Assembly (NCBI RefSeq): GCF_004363655.1
Contig: NZ_SNZH01000009.1
Coordinates: 214,120 to 278,119 of the forward strand
Origin: Tahibacter aquaticus
GTDB taxonomy: Bacteria; Pseudomonadota; Gammaproteobacteria; Xanthomonadales; Rhodanobacteraceae
Direction: 5' to 3'
DNA: 64,000 nt
Positions 18,072 through 33,392 of this stretch are shown piece by piece. The position numbers and the translations under genes are program-made. Below the pieces are notes generated by a model. The model made no database searches. It had not been told where the DNA came from and saw only the letters and a list, made by a program, of their open reading frames with translations. Within the stretch, counting starts at the first letter, position 1; each line of letters starts with the position of its first letter.

Positions 18072-18124
18072 TTCCGCTCCAGCACGGCTATAACGGCGAT
18101 CCTCTAAAATGCCACTGAGTGCCA
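18063..18124. promoter_or_regulatory. Divergent tetR/pfaD control region with operator-like palindromes
   Basis: The sequence TGCCACT-G-AGTGCCA at 18110-18124 is an imperfect 15-bp palindrome (6 of 7 pairs) of the size TetR proteins bind. It overlaps the pfaD GTG. An 11-bp perfect inverted repeat, CAGTGGCATTT (18063-18073) and AAATGCCACTG (18107-18117), puts a copy of its left half over the tetR start codon. A possible -10 box TATAAC lies at 18089-18094. A regulator bound here would cover both starts. The function is inferred. Confidence 0.55.
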
Positions 18125-19771
18125 GTTTTGGCTAGTGTTCCCCCGATTGACCCCCACGCGCCGGCGCGTTGGCGCGGCGGCGCGCCGGTGTTCGCGCCGG
18201 CTGAGCTCGCGGGCGCCTGCGCCCAGGTGCGCCGCACCGCCGTCGTCATCCGCGACGATCGCGACGGCCGGCTCGGCGTCGGGCTCGACGGCGCGCTGGT
18301 CGCCGCGGGCGAAAGCGGCGCCTGGCCGGTGCTCGGCCTGTTGCCGCCGCTGTATCCCGAGTGGCTTGGCGACCGCACCTTCAACGAGACGCACGGCACG
18401 CGTTTTCCCTACGTCGCCGGTGCGATGGCGAACGGCATTGCCACGACCAGGCTCGTGATCGAAATGGCGAGCGCGGGTTGCCTCGGCTTTTTCGGTGCCG
18501 CGGGTCTGTCGCTGGCGCGCGTCGAAGCCGCGGTCGACGAACTGGCCCGCGAACTCGATCCGCGCGGACTGCCCTGGGGCGCGAACCTCATCCACAGCCC
18601 GAGCGAGCCCGCGATCGAAGACGCGGTCGCGGACCTGTTCATCCGGCGCGGCGTGCGCTGCGTCGAAGCGTCGGCGTTCATGGGTCTCACGCCGGCGATC
18701 GTGCGCTACGCGGCCAGCGGCCTCACGGTCGACGGCGCCGGCACTATCGCGCGCCGCCATCGCGTGCTGGCGAAGGTTTCGCGCGAGGAAGTGGCGAAGC
18801 AGTTCATGGCGCCGATGCCGGTCGCGCTGCTCGATGCGCTGGTCGCGCGCCAGCAGCTCACGCGCGCCGAAGCCGATCTCGCCGCACGCGTGCCGCTGGC
18901 CGAAGACATCACCTGCGAAGCGGATTCCGGCGGCCACACCGACAACCGTCCGCTGGCCGCGTTGCTGCCGACCATCATGGCGCTGCGCGACCGCATCGTG
19001 GCCGGCCAGCGCTATGCGCGGCCGATCCGCGTCGGCGCGGCGGGCGGCCTTGGCACGCCGGGTGCGCTCGCGTCCGCCTTCGCACTCGGCGCGGCGTACG
19101 TGCAGACCGGCTCGGTGAACCAGGCTTGCGTGGAGTCGGGTCTCGGCGCCGGCGCGCGCGCGATGCTCGCGCAAGCCTCGATGGCCGATGTGATCATGGC
19201 GCCGGCGGCTGACATGTTCGAGATGGGCGTCGACGTGCAGGTCCTGCGCCGCGGCACGATGTTTGCGGTGCGTGCGAAGAAGCTCTACGAGATCTACCGC
19301 ACGTATTCGTCGCTCGACGCGGTTCCCGCCGCCGAGCGGGCGAAGATCGAGAAGGAGATGCTGCGTGCCGGCTTCGACGAGGCGTGGGCCTCGACGCGCG
19401 CATTCTGGTCCTCGCGCGATCCGTCGCAGGTCGCGCGCGCCGAATCCGATCCGAAACACCGCATGGCGCTGGTGTTCCGCTCGTACCTCGGCCTCTCCAG
19501 CCGCTGGGCCATCGAGGGCGTGAACGAGCGGCTGAGCGATTTCCAGATCTGGTGCGGCCCCGCCATGGGCGCGTTCAACACCTGGGCCGCGGGCAGTTTC
19601 CTCGAAGCCCCCGCCCAGCGCACCGCGGTGCAGGTCGCGTTGAACCTGCTCGAAGGCGCCGCGGTTGTCACGCGCGCGCAGCAGCTGCGTACCTTCGGAT
19701 TGCCGATCCCGCCATCCGCGTTCGATTTCCGTCCGAGGCCTCTTAGTGTCCTGTCCGATGAGTTCACATGA
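18119..19771 (+). CDS. pfaD: PfaD-type enoyl reductase of a PUFA/secondary-lipid synthase
   Basis: 550 residues, the usual length of PfaD, a flavin-dependent enoyl reductase of the nitronate-monooxygenase fold. It reduces double bonds during polyketide-type lipid synthesis by Pfa enzymes. Visible features include WLGDRTFNETHGTRFPYVAGAMANGIA, the glycine-rich VGAAGGLGTPGA and the ALGAAYVQTGSVNQAC flavin-site region. It is the first gene of a three-gene operon. The order ER, then PfaA-like, then PfaC-like matches myxobacterial pfa1-2-3. GTG at 18119 is the earliest possible start because TGA directly precedes it, but no ribosome-binding site is seen; GTG at 18188 is an alternative. The last nine residues (LSVLSDEFT) are encoded by the left end of the inserted 162-bp element, so the native C-terminus may have been altered. 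Confidence 0.93.
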   Translation: MPVLASVPPIDPHAPARWRGGAPVFAPAELAGACAQVRRTAVVIRDDRDGRLGVGLDGALVAAGESGAWPVLGLLPPLYPEWLGDRTFNETHGTRFPYVAGAMANGIATTRLVIEMASAGCLGFFGAAGLSLARVEAAVDELARELDPRGLPWGANLIHSPSEPAIEDAVADLFIRRGVRCVEASAFMGLTPAIVRYAASGLTVDGAGTIARRHRVLAKVSREEVAKQFMAPMPVALLDALVARQQLTRAEADLAARVPLAEDITCEADSGGHTDNRPLAALLPTIMALRDRIVAGQRYARPIRVGAAGGLGTPGALASAFALGAAYVQTGSVNQACVESGLGAGARAMLAQASMADVIMAPAADMFEMGVDVQVLRRGTMFAVRAKKLYEIYRTYSSLDAVPAAERAKIEKEMLRAGFDEAWASTRAFWSSRDPSQVARAESDPKHRMALVFRSYLGLSSRWAIEGVNERLSDFQIWCGPAMGAFNTWAAGSFLEAPAQRTAVQVALNLLEGAAVVTRAQQLRTFGLPIPPSAFDFRPRPLSVLSDEFT

Positions 19772-19906
19772 ATCCTCGCACCTGTGCTCGGCCGCGACGC
19801 GTCGTTGCGCCTCCTCGCCGTACTGCCAGTACGACTCGTCGGCGCGCCTGGATTCACGACCGATGCCGGGCGCGATCCCTTCAAGCAACTAACCGGACAG
19901 GACACT
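19745..19906. mobile_element. MITE-like 162-bp element between pfaD and the PfaA-like gene
   Basis: The stretch is bounded by 13-bp perfect terminal inverted repeats, AGTGTCCTGTCCG (19745-19757) and CGGACAGGACACT (19894-19906). Nested inside are TGAATCC/GGATTCA (19769-19775 and 19850-19856) and CGTACT-GCC-AGTACG (19819-19833). It encodes no protein. Its left end supplies the last codons and stop of pfaD. Its right end supplies the AGGACACTCGC leader and ribosome-binding site just before the downstream ATG. No target duplication is obvious. I infer a small non-autonomous mobile element or intergenic repeat tolerated inside the operon. Confidence 0.6.
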
Positions 19907-19909
19907 CGC

Positions 19910-25900
<5,991 letters not shown>

Positions 25901-25904
25901 TCGC

Positions 25905-28900
25905 ATGATCGAGCCCGTTTTCGAGCCCGTCGCCATTGTCGGACGCGCCTGCGTGCTGCCCGGTGCGTTGAACCCGGCCGCGCTCTGGGACGCCGTGGTC
26001 AACGGACGCGACCTGGTCACGCGCGTGCCCGCGGATCGCTGGCGTCTCGCCCCCGGGCACGCGTTGTGCGCGCCCGAAGCGCCGCAGCCGGATCGCACGT
26101 GGTCGGATCGCGGCGGCTACGTGGAAGGCTTCGCGTCGATCTGGAATCCGCAGGGCTTCGCGGTTGCGGCAGCCGAGCTGGAGGGGCTGGACCCGCTGGT
26201 GCACTGGACGCTGCACTGCGCCCGCGAAGCACTGCGCGAGACACGTTCTGCGGGACGCGTGGGCGCAATCTTCGGCAACCTCGGTTTCCCGACCGCGCAC
26301 ATGGCCGCCTTCTGCGAGCAGGTGTGGACTGGCGAGGGCGATGTCGATCCGCGCAATCGCTTCATGAGCGGTGGCACCGCGGCCATGCTCCAGCGCGCGC
26401 TGGCGCTGCAGGCCGGCAGTTTCTGTCTCGACGCCGCGTGCGCATCGTCGCTGTACGCCATCAAGCTCGCCTGCGACGCGCTGCACGATGGCCGCGCCGA
26501 CGTGATGCTCGCCGGAGCGGTACAGCGCGCGGACGATCTTTTCCTCCACGTCGGCTTCTGTGCGCTCGGTGCGCTGAGCAAGTCCGGGCGTTCGCGGCCG
26601 TTTCATCGCGACGCCGATGGGCTGGTGCCGGCCGAAGGCGCGGCGTTCCTGGCGCTGAAGCGCCTGGCCGACGCACGCCGCGACGGCGACACGATCCATG
26701 GGCTGATCCGCGGCATCGGGCTGTCGAACGACGGCCGCGGCAAAGGTTTCCTGGCGCCGAGCGAAGAGGGGCAGCGGCGCGCGATCAGCGCGGCCTATGC
26801 GGCCTCGGGGATCGAGCCGACGCAGGTTTCGCTGCTCGAATGCCACGCCACCGGCACGCCGGTGGGCGATGCCACGGAGTTGCGCAGCAGCGCAGGCGTG
26901 TTCGCGCAGGCGCACAACCTGCCGATAGGCTCGCTCAAATCCAACCTCGGCCACCTCATCACCGTCGCGGGTGCGGCGGGCCTGATCAAGCTGCTCGAAG
27001 CGATGCACAACCGCGTGCGCCCGCCGACCGTGCAGTGCGGCGATCCCACGCCGGCCTTGCAGCAGACGCCGTTCCGCGTGCTGCACGACGCCGAGCCGTG
27101 GACCAGCGACGGCCCGCGCGTCGCAGCAATCTCTGCCTTCGGCTTCGGCGGCAATAACGCGCACCTGATCGTTTCGGAAGACGACAACCGCATCGGTGGC
27201 GAGCGCGTCGCTGCCGTCGCGCGCCCGGTCGCGATCGTCGGCATCGGCGCGAAGGTCGCCGATGCGCCTGATCGTGCCGCGTTTGCGCGCGCGCTGTTCG
27301 CCGACCATGCAGCGCGCGATGGCGCAACGGATTCAGACGCTGGCGCAGCGCGCGACGGCCGCATGGACTACGTCGAGCTCGATATGGAGGGTCTGCGCTT
27401 TCCGCCGCGCGACCTCGAACAGGCGCTGCCGCAGCAACTGGCGCTGCTCGCGGCCGCCCGCGAGGCGCTCGCGGAGACGACGCCGCTGCCGCGCGAACGC
27501 AGTGCGGCGCTGGTCGGCCTGGAGCCCGACCCGGAAGTCGCGCGCCACGGTGCGCGCTGGCGGCTCACCAACGGCCGTGACGACGACTGGGCGGCACGCG
27601 CACGCGCCACGCTGGTGCCGGCGCTCGAGGCCGCCGCGGTGCTGGGCTCGATGCCGAACATCCCCGCCAATCGCCTGAACTCGCAATTCGACCTCGGCGG
27701 TCCGTCGTTCACGCTGCAGGCGGGTGCTGCCTCAGGCACACACGCGCTGCGCATCGCGGCGCGTGCGCTCGCATGCGGCGAGCTCGATGCGGCCATCGTC
27801 GGCGCGGTCGATTTCGGCTGCGAAGCGGTGCACCGTGCGGCGAGCAGGGAAGGGGAAGTGCCCGGCGACGCGGCGGTGGCCTTGGTGCTGAAGCGGCTCG
27901 AAGACGCGCAGCGCGATGGCGATCGGGTCTATGCCCTGATCGACAATGACACGCTGGTGGATGATGCCTTCGTCAGTGCGACCACCGTCGCGACCGACGC
28001 GCCGCCGTCGCGACTGCGGTCGCTGCTGCAAGCACGCTTTGGCTACGCGCAGGCCGCTTTCGGACTGCTCGAAACCGCCGCCGCGGCGCTGGCGCTGCAT
28101 CATCGGCGCGACTTCGACGGCGCGCCGTGGCTCAGCGCCGGGCCCCGCCGTGCGGCGAATCTGGTCGAAGCCTCGGCGCATCCACGCCGTGCCGAACACG
28201 CCGTCGCGCGATTGCATTGTTTCGCCGGCGCCGACAAGGCTGCAGTGATAGCTGCGCTGAAGCAGGATAGGCGCGGTCTGGACGGCCCCGCACGCTGCGT
28301 GCTCGTCGCGACCGACGCGTCGCTGGCCACGGTGCGTGCGCGAGCAATTGCGCACCTGGAAACAGGCGCGCCCGCCGGGCGCGGCGTGTTCTTCCGCGCA
28401 CAGCCGATAGTCGGCGAGATCGCCTTCGCGTTTGCCGGTGCAGGCGCGTCGTACCGCGGCATGGGCCGCGACCTGCTGCTGCACCTGCCGCAACTGCATG
28501 AGCCTCTGCGCGCGCGCAGTCAGCGCCTGGCGACCGCACTCGATGGGTCCTTCGCGGCGGGCGACGCGGCGCCGAGCGTATTCGAGCAGCTGTGCGGTTC
28601 CTCGGCGCTGTCGCAGCTGCATCTGGCCTTGAGCGAAGGTTTGCTCGGCCTCCAAGCCGATGCATGGCTCGGCTACTCCTCGGGCGAGACAAATGCGTTG
28701 ATCGCGGCGGGAGTCTGGAATGATCCCGACGCGCTGATGAGTGACATGGAATCGTCCGGGCTGCTGGAGCGCGAGCTGGCCGGCCGCTTCGATGTGCTGG
28801 CGCGCGCGTGGGGCGAACCCGCGGCGTGGGAATGCTGGACCGTCGCCGCGTCGCTGGATGAAGTGCGCCGTGCGCTGGCGGGCCTGGACCGCGTGCACAT

Positions 28901-31900
28901 CGCCATCGTCAACGACGACGCGAGCTGCCTCGTCGCGGGCGCCGCGGTCTCGTGCGCCCGCGTGGTCGAACGGCTTGGCGCGGCGCGCTGCCTGCAGCTG
29001 GACTATTCGCTCGTGGTGCATGTGCCCGAGCTGCGCGGCGTGGAGCGCGCCTGGCTGGCCGTGCATCGCCGCGCGACATCGGCGCCGCGCCACGGGCGTG
29101 TCTACAGCACAGCGAGTGGCCGGCCCTATGCGCCGGACAGCGAGGCCTGCGCCCAGGCGATTCTTGCGCAAGCGGTGGACACCATCGACATCCGTGCGCT
29201 GGTCGACAATGCCTGGAACGACGGCGTGCGCGTGTTCATCGAACACGGGCCAGGCGGCACCTTCGGCCGCGCGATCCGTCACGTGCTCGGCGCGCGCGAG
29301 GCGCTCGTGGTGAGCCTCGACCGCCAGGGCGACGGCATCGAGACCGTGCTCGGCGCGACCGCAGCGCTGCTCGCCGCCGGTGTGGCGGTGGATCACCAGG
29401 CACTCGAAGCCGCGCTCGCGCCGGTGCCGCGCATCGAACCCAAGCGTCCGCGCCGCTTCGACGCACACCCGCCGCCGGTGAACCTGCCGCCGCGCGAGCA
29501 ACCGTTGCAGACAATGGCGCCCGCGCCGCAGCTGCCGGCGATCCTCGAACGCCTGATCGTCGCCCCCCCGATTCTTGAACAAACCATGCGCGAACCTGCA
29601 GCTGTCGCGTTGCCCGTCGCGGCGCCGGCACGCGTCGCATCACCCCTGGTGCGCGCGACGCATCCCGCGCTCGAAGGCATCCGCGCCGAGCTTGCGCGAC
29701 TGGCCGCGGCGCAACAGGCGTTCACCGAAGCGCAGACCCGCGCGCACGCGCAGTTCCTTGCCGTGCAGGCCAAAGCGACCGACGTGCTGTTGCGCGCGGG
29801 ACGACAGGGCGCGAGCCCGCTTGCGATTCCGTTGCCGTCAGTCCCCCCCGAAGCGAAGCGACACCCGCGCAGCGGGCCGGAAGAGCGAGACACTGCCTGG
29901 CCGATCAAGCGGGAAACCCGCGACGCTGCTGTCCCGACGCCAGGGCAAAACCGCTCGGCCCCCGCTTTTGCAGCGGTGACCGAACGCGCCGTGCGCTTCA
30001 CGCGCGATGACCTCCTGGTCCACGCCGACGGCAACATTTCAGCGATCTTCGGCGCGCCATTCGCCGCGCAGGACGGCTTCACGCGGCAGGTCCGCATGCC
30101 GCGTCCCCCGTTGCTGCTCGCCGACCGCGTGACCGCGCTCCACGCCGAGCCGATGAGCATGGGCAAGGGCTCGATCACCACGCAGACCGACATCGGCGCC
30201 GAGCCCTGGTACCTGCACCAGGGCCGCATGCCGGGCGGCGTGATGGTAGAGGCAGGGCAGGCCGACCTGATGCTGATCTCCTGGCTCGGCGTCGACGCGC
30301 TCAACCAGAGCGAGCGCGTCTACCGCCTGCTCGGCTGCGAGCTCACCTACCACGGCGAGTTGCCGCGCACCGGCGAGACGATCACCTTCGACATCCACCT
30401 CGACGGCCACGCCGCACAGGGCGACGTGCGCCTGATGTTCTTCCACTACGACTGCATGAACGGCAGTCGCAAGCAATTGACGGTCAGAAACGGCCAGGCC
30501 GGATTCTTCACCGATGCCGAACTCGCGGGCTCGGCGGGTTGCCTGTGGACACCGGAAGGCCAGGAGATCGTCGCCAACCCGCGCCTCGATCCGCCGCGCG
30601 CGACGAGCACGCAGACGCGCTTCGATCGCGCCGCCCTTGAGGCGTTCGCCAACGGCGACACGCCGGCGTGCTTCGGTACCGGCTTCGAGCTGGCGCGCAC
30701 GCACACGCGCAGCCCACGCATCCAGTCCGGCGACATGCTGCTGCTCGACCGCGTGAGCGTGTGCGAGCCGCGTGGCGGCCCCTGGGGGCGCGGGTACCTC
30801 AGGGCCGAGCTGGACATCGATCCATCGCGCTGGTTCTTCGACGGGCATTTCAAGAACGATCCGTGCATGCCCGGCACGCTGATGCTGGAAGGCTGCCTGC
30901 AGGCGCTCGCGTTTCATCTCGCCGCCTGCGGCTACACGCTGGAGCACGACGGGGCGCGCTTCGAGCCGGTGCCCGAACTCGCCTACAAACTGCAGTGCCG
31001 CGGCCAGGTGATCCCGAGCGCCAAGCTGCTGGTGACCGAGGTGTTCGTCGAGGAGATAGCGGCGGGGCCGGTGCCGACGATCTGGGCCGACCTGCTGTGC
31101 ACCGTCGATGGATTGAAGGCGTTCCACGCGCGGCGCCTTGCCCTGCGCCTGGTGCCGGATTTTCCGGCCGCGGACAGCGAGGGCCTGCTCGCGTCGGCGC
31201 TCGGCCGCCCGTCGCGCGCGTTCGGGGCCATGTACGAGCGCTTCGACGGCACGCTGCGCGCGCCGCGCCTGCCGGCACCGCCGTACCTGTGCATGAGCCG
31301 CATCGCGGGCGTCGACGGTACACCGGGCGAGAGGCGCGCCGGCGCGCGCGTGGTGGCCGAATACGACGTGCCGCACGACGCCTGGTATCTCGACGCTGCC
31401 GGCGTGGCGCCATTCGCGGTACTGCAGGAAGCCGCGCTGCAACCCTGCGGCTGGTTGTCGAGCTGGGCCGGCTGCGCGCTGGCCAGCGAGGAAGCGCTGC
31501 GCTTCCGCAACCTGGACGGCCGCGGCACCCAGCATTCCGAATTGCGCGGCGGCGAGACGCTCAGCACGGAAGCCACGCTCACGTCAGTGTCCGCGTCGGG
31601 CGGCATGATCATCGTCGCGTTCGACGTGCGCTGCACGGCCGGTGCGCGCGAGGTCTACACGCTGAAGACGGTATTCGGCTTCTTCCCGATCGCCGCGCTC
31701 GCGGCGCAGGCCGGCTTGCCGCGCAGCGCGCTGCACGAGGCGCTGCTAGGCCGCGAACCGAACGCCGGGCGTACGCTGGACGAACCATCGATGCTGCGCA
31801 TGATCGACCGCGTCGATGGTGTCTGGCCCGAGGCGATTCGCGCCTGCAAACGGGTCGATGCCGGCGAGTGGTTCTTCAAGGCCCACTTCTTCCAGGACCC

Positions 31901-32186
31901 CGTGCAACCCGGTTCGCTCGGCGTACAGGCGATGCTGCAGACGCTGGAGCAATGGCTGCGCGCGACACGCGGTACATTGTCCGGCGTCGTGGCGCCGCTG
32001 CTCGGCCGCGAGCACACGTGGAAATACCGCGGGCAAGTGCTGCCGCACCACCGCGACGTGACGATCACCCTGCAAGTGACCGAAACCGGCCCCGACTACG
32101 CCGTCGCCGACGCGAGCCTGTGGGTCGACGGCGAACGGATCTACGAGGCGAGCGGCATCGGCCTGCGCCTTCGCGATCAGGGATGA
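25905..32186 (+). CDS. pfaC: PfaC-like synthase: KS-CLF-AT-(pseudoDH-DH)x2
   Basis: 2093 residues, partner of the PfaA-like protein. KS (about 1-430) has an intact DAACASS near 175. A second KS-like domain (about 440-765) has QAGAASG in place of the active Cys, so it is a chain-length-factor type. A PfaB-type AT (about 835-1150) follows, with FAGAGASYRGMGR and GYSSGE. A charged helical linker (about 1255-1290) leads to four hot-dog domains in pseudo/active pairs near 1398, 1608, 1788 and 1959. The second (WFFDGHF..DPCMPGTLMLEG) and fourth (WFFKAHF..DPVQPGSLGVQA) keep the FabA-type His. The first and third (WYLHQGRMPGG, WYLDAAGVAPF) do not. This four-hot-dog layout is known from PfaC. Having KS-CLF-AT-DH in one protein resembles myxobacterial Pfa3, but no C-terminal acylglycerophosphate acyltransferase domain is present. 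Start ATG 25905 lies 4 bases after the previous stop. Confidence 0.92.
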   Translation: MIEPVFEPVAIVGRACVLPGALNPAALWDAVVNGRDLVTRVPADRWRLAPGHALCAPEAPQPDRTWSDRGGYVEGFASIWNPQGFAVAAAELEGLDPLVHWTLHCAREALRETRSAGRVGAIFGNLGFPTAHMAAFCEQVWTGEGDVDPRNRFMSGGTAAMLQRALALQAGSFCLDAACASSLYAIKLACDALHDGRADVMLAGAVQRADDLFLHVGFCALGALSKSGRSRPFHRDADGLVPAEGAAFLALKRLADARRDGDTIHGLIRGIGLSNDGRGKGFLAPSEEGQRRAISAAYAASGIEPTQVSLLECHATGTPVGDATELRSSAGVFAQAHNLPIGSLKSNLGHLITVAGAAGLIKLLEAMHNRVRPPTVQCGDPTPALQQTPFRVLHDAEPWTSDGPRVAAISAFGFGGNNAHLIVSEDDNRIGGERVAAVARPVAIVGIGAKVADAPDRAAFARALFADHAARDGATDSDAGAARDGRMDYVELDMEGLRFPPRDLEQALPQQLALLAAAREALAETTPLPRERSAALVGLEPDPEVARHGARWRLTNGRDDDWAARARATLVPALEAAAVLGSMPNIPANRLNSQFDLGGPSFTLQAGAASGTHALRIAARALACGELDAAIVGAVDFGCEAVHRAASREGEVPGDAAVALVLKRLEDAQRDGDRVYALIDNDTLVDDAFVSATTVATDAPPSRLRSLLQARFGYAQAAFGLLETAAAALALHHRRDFDGAPWLSAGPRRAANLVEASAHPRRAEHAVARLHCFAGADKAAVIAALKQDRRGLDGPARCVLVATDASLATVRARAIAHLETGAPAGRGVFFRAQPIVGEIAFAFAGAGASYRGMGRDLLLHLPQLHEPLRARSQRLATALDGSFAAGDAAPSVFEQLCGSSALSQLHLALSEGLLGLQADAWLGYSSGETNALIAAGVWNDPDALMSDMESSGLLERELAGRFDVLARAWGEPAAWECWTVAASLDEVRRALAGLDRVHIAIVNDDASCLVAGAAVSCARVVERLGAARCLQLDYSLVVHVPELRGVERAWLAVHRRATSAPRHGRVYSTASGRPYAPDSEACAQAILAQAVDTIDIRALVDNAWNDGVRVFIEHGPGGTFGRAIRHVLGAREALVVSLDRQGDGIETVLGATAALLAAGVAVDHQALEAALAPVPRIEPKRPRRFDAHPPPVNLPPREQPLQTMAPAPQLPAILERLIVAPPILEQTMREPAAVALPVAAPARVASPLVRATHPALEGIRAELARLAAAQQAFTEAQTRAHAQFLAVQAKATDVLLRAGRQGASPLAIPLPSVPPEAKRHPRSGPEERDTAWPIKRETRDAAVPTPGQNRSAPAFAAVTERAVRFTRDDLLVHADGNISAIFGAPFAAQDGFTRQVRMPRPPLLLADRVTALHAEPMSMGKGSITTQTDIGAEPWYLHQGRMPGGVMVEAGQADLMLISWLGVDALNQSERVYRLLGCELTYHGELPRTGETITFDIHLDGHAAQGDVRLMFFHYDCMNGSRKQLTVRNGQAGFFTDAELAGSAGCLWTPEGQEIVANPRLDPPRATSTQTRFDRAALEAFANGDTPACFGTGFELARTHTRSPRIQSGDMLLLDRVSVCEPRGGPWGRGYLRAELDIDPSRWFFDGHFKNDPCMPGTLMLEGCLQALAFHLAACGYTLEHDGARFEPVPELAYKLQCRGQVIPSAKLLVTEVFVEEIAAGPVPTIWADLLCTVDGLKAFHARRLALRLVPDFPAADSEGLLASALGRPSRAFGAMYERFDGTLRAPRLPAPPYLCMSRIAGVDGTPGERRAGARVVAEYDVPHDAWYLDAAGVAPFAVLQEAALQPCGWLSSWAGCALASEEALRFRNLDGRGTQHSELRGGETLSTEATLTSVSASGGMIIVAFDVRCTAGAREVYTLKTVFGFFPIAALAAQAGLPRSALHEALLGREPNAGRTLDEPSMLRMIDRVDGVWPEAIRACKRVDAGEWFFKAHFFQDPVQPGSLGVQAMLQTLEQWLRATRGTLSGVVAPLLGREHTWKYRGQVLPHHRDVTITLQVTETGPDYAVADASLWVDGERIYEASGIGLRLRDQG

Positions 32187-32263
32187 GAGTGCACGGCCAG
32201 GCCGTCGCTGCGCCGATCGCGAGGCATCACCGGGAAACCGCAGCCTCGACCCGATGCGCCATT

Positions 32264-32289
32264 GCACCGCCCGGCGAACCGGGCGGTGC
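32264..32289. terminator. Hairpin between convergent genes
   Basis: GCACCGCCCGG and CCGGGCGGTGC form a perfect 11-bp stem with a CGAA loop between the convergent PfaC-like and M35 peptidase genes. It is probably a bidirectional transcription stop, although neither strand has a long T-run. Confidence 0.55.
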
Positions 32290-32327
32290 AGTCCTTCAGG
32301 GAAGGCGTCAAACCATCGGCAGCCGTA

Positions 32328-33392
32328 TCAGTTGCCGTTGTTCGCGTTGTTGGCGAAGTAGTGGTAGTTGTCGGCGTTGCGCGCCGCCGACGCCGGATTG
32401 CTGACCGCCAGGTTGTGCGAGTTCGTCGTGCCGTAGGTCACGTCGTCGGTGTTGGCCACGACGTCGAAATGGCTGACTTCGTGCACGAGGATGCTGCCCT
32501 TGGAGTAGGGCGCCCCGGCATTGGGATAGCCCCAGTACGACGAGCAGAGGTGAATGCGGTACGGCTGGTTCGGATAGACGTACGCAATGGCAGTCGGCGC
32601 CGCCGGGCAGGTGCAATTGAACACGAACGGCTGCGTCGACAGCGCGTTGTAGATGCGCGTGAAGTTCGAGCGTACCGTCGAATAGCGCGACGCGTTGTAC
32701 GTACCGAACCACCAGGTGTAGCGCGTGCCCGTGCTGCCGGCGTTGAGGTAATTGCGCGACGTATTGGCGTAGGTGGTCGCCTGCGAGCGAGCGGCGGGCA
32801 TCGCGTTTTTCTGCGTGGTCGAGCAGCTTTCAAAGCTGTTGGTTGCGGCGAGCAGGCCGGGGCTGGCCTTCAGCGCCGGCGCGTCGAACGCATCGACCGC
32901 CGTGTCGACGTGGATCGCGGTTGCGGCCGCCCGGTCGAAGTCGAGATAGCCCGCCTCAAGGCCGCCCTTGGCCCCCTGGCCGACTTCGGCGATCACATCA
33001 CGCGCATCCCGCGCATAGCGCACCTCGTACTGGCCGCCGGCCTTCATGTCGTAGTACGCCGTGAGGTCGACCTCGGCCGCGAGCGTGGCGCCCGGCGCGA
33101 GTTCGACATAGTCGGCTGCCGTCGGCGCCGTGCGCATGGCCAGAACACCGTCATAGGCGACAGGCTCGCCGTTCTTGGTCACCTGGAACAGCTCGCTGGA
33201 AAGGCCGTCGAGCGGCGTCTGCCAGCGCAGCACATGCAGGGTGCGGTCGGTGTGGTTGGTCAGCGAATAGTGGATCTTGCCGCTGCCGTAGTCGCTCTTG
33301 GCGAGCGGTTCGGACAAGGCAACGTCGAGCCCGGCAGCGCTAGCGGTGCCCATGAGGCCGAGTGCAACCAGTCCTGCGAGAAGTTTGTACAT
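32328..33392 (-). CDS. Secreted M35-family (deuterolysin/peptidyl-Lys type) zinc metallopeptidase
   Basis: 354 residues: signal peptide (MYKLLAGLVALGLMGTASA), a beta-rich propeptide (about 20-165) and a C-terminal aspzincin catalytic domain. The zinc motif HEVSH is near residue 303, followed by NTDDVTYG, which would supply the third ligand (Asp), and the typical NPASAARNADNYHYFAN ending of peptidyl-Lys metallopeptidases. Members are secreted endopeptidases activated by propeptide removal. ATG at 33392 is preceded by GGGAGG at good spacing; the longer upstream start lacks a signal peptide at its N-terminus. The gene is monocistronic and converges on the pfa operon. Confidence 0.9.
   Translation of the reverse strand: MYKLLAGLVALGLMGTASAAGLDVALSEPLAKSDYGSGKIHYSLTNHTDRTLHVLRWQTPLDGLSSELFQVTKNGEPVAYDGVLAMRTAPTAADYVELAPGATLAAEVDLTAYYDMKAGGQYEVRYARDARDVIAEVGQGAKGGLEAGYLDFDRAAATAIHVDTAVDAFDAPALKASPGLLAATNSFESCSTTQKNAMPAARSQATTYANTSRNYLNAGSTGTRYTWWFGTYNASRYSTVRSNFTRIYNALSTQPFVFNCTCPAAPTAIAYVYPNQPYRIHLCSSYWGYPNAGAPYSKGSILVHEVSHFDVVANTDDVTYGTTNSHNLAVSNPASAARNADNYHYFANNANNGN

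Noticed and set aside
19784..19909. Upstream extension of the PfaA-like frame.
   Set aside because: It lies inside the MITE-like element; the ATG at 19910 has a ribosome-binding site and begins directly before the KS.
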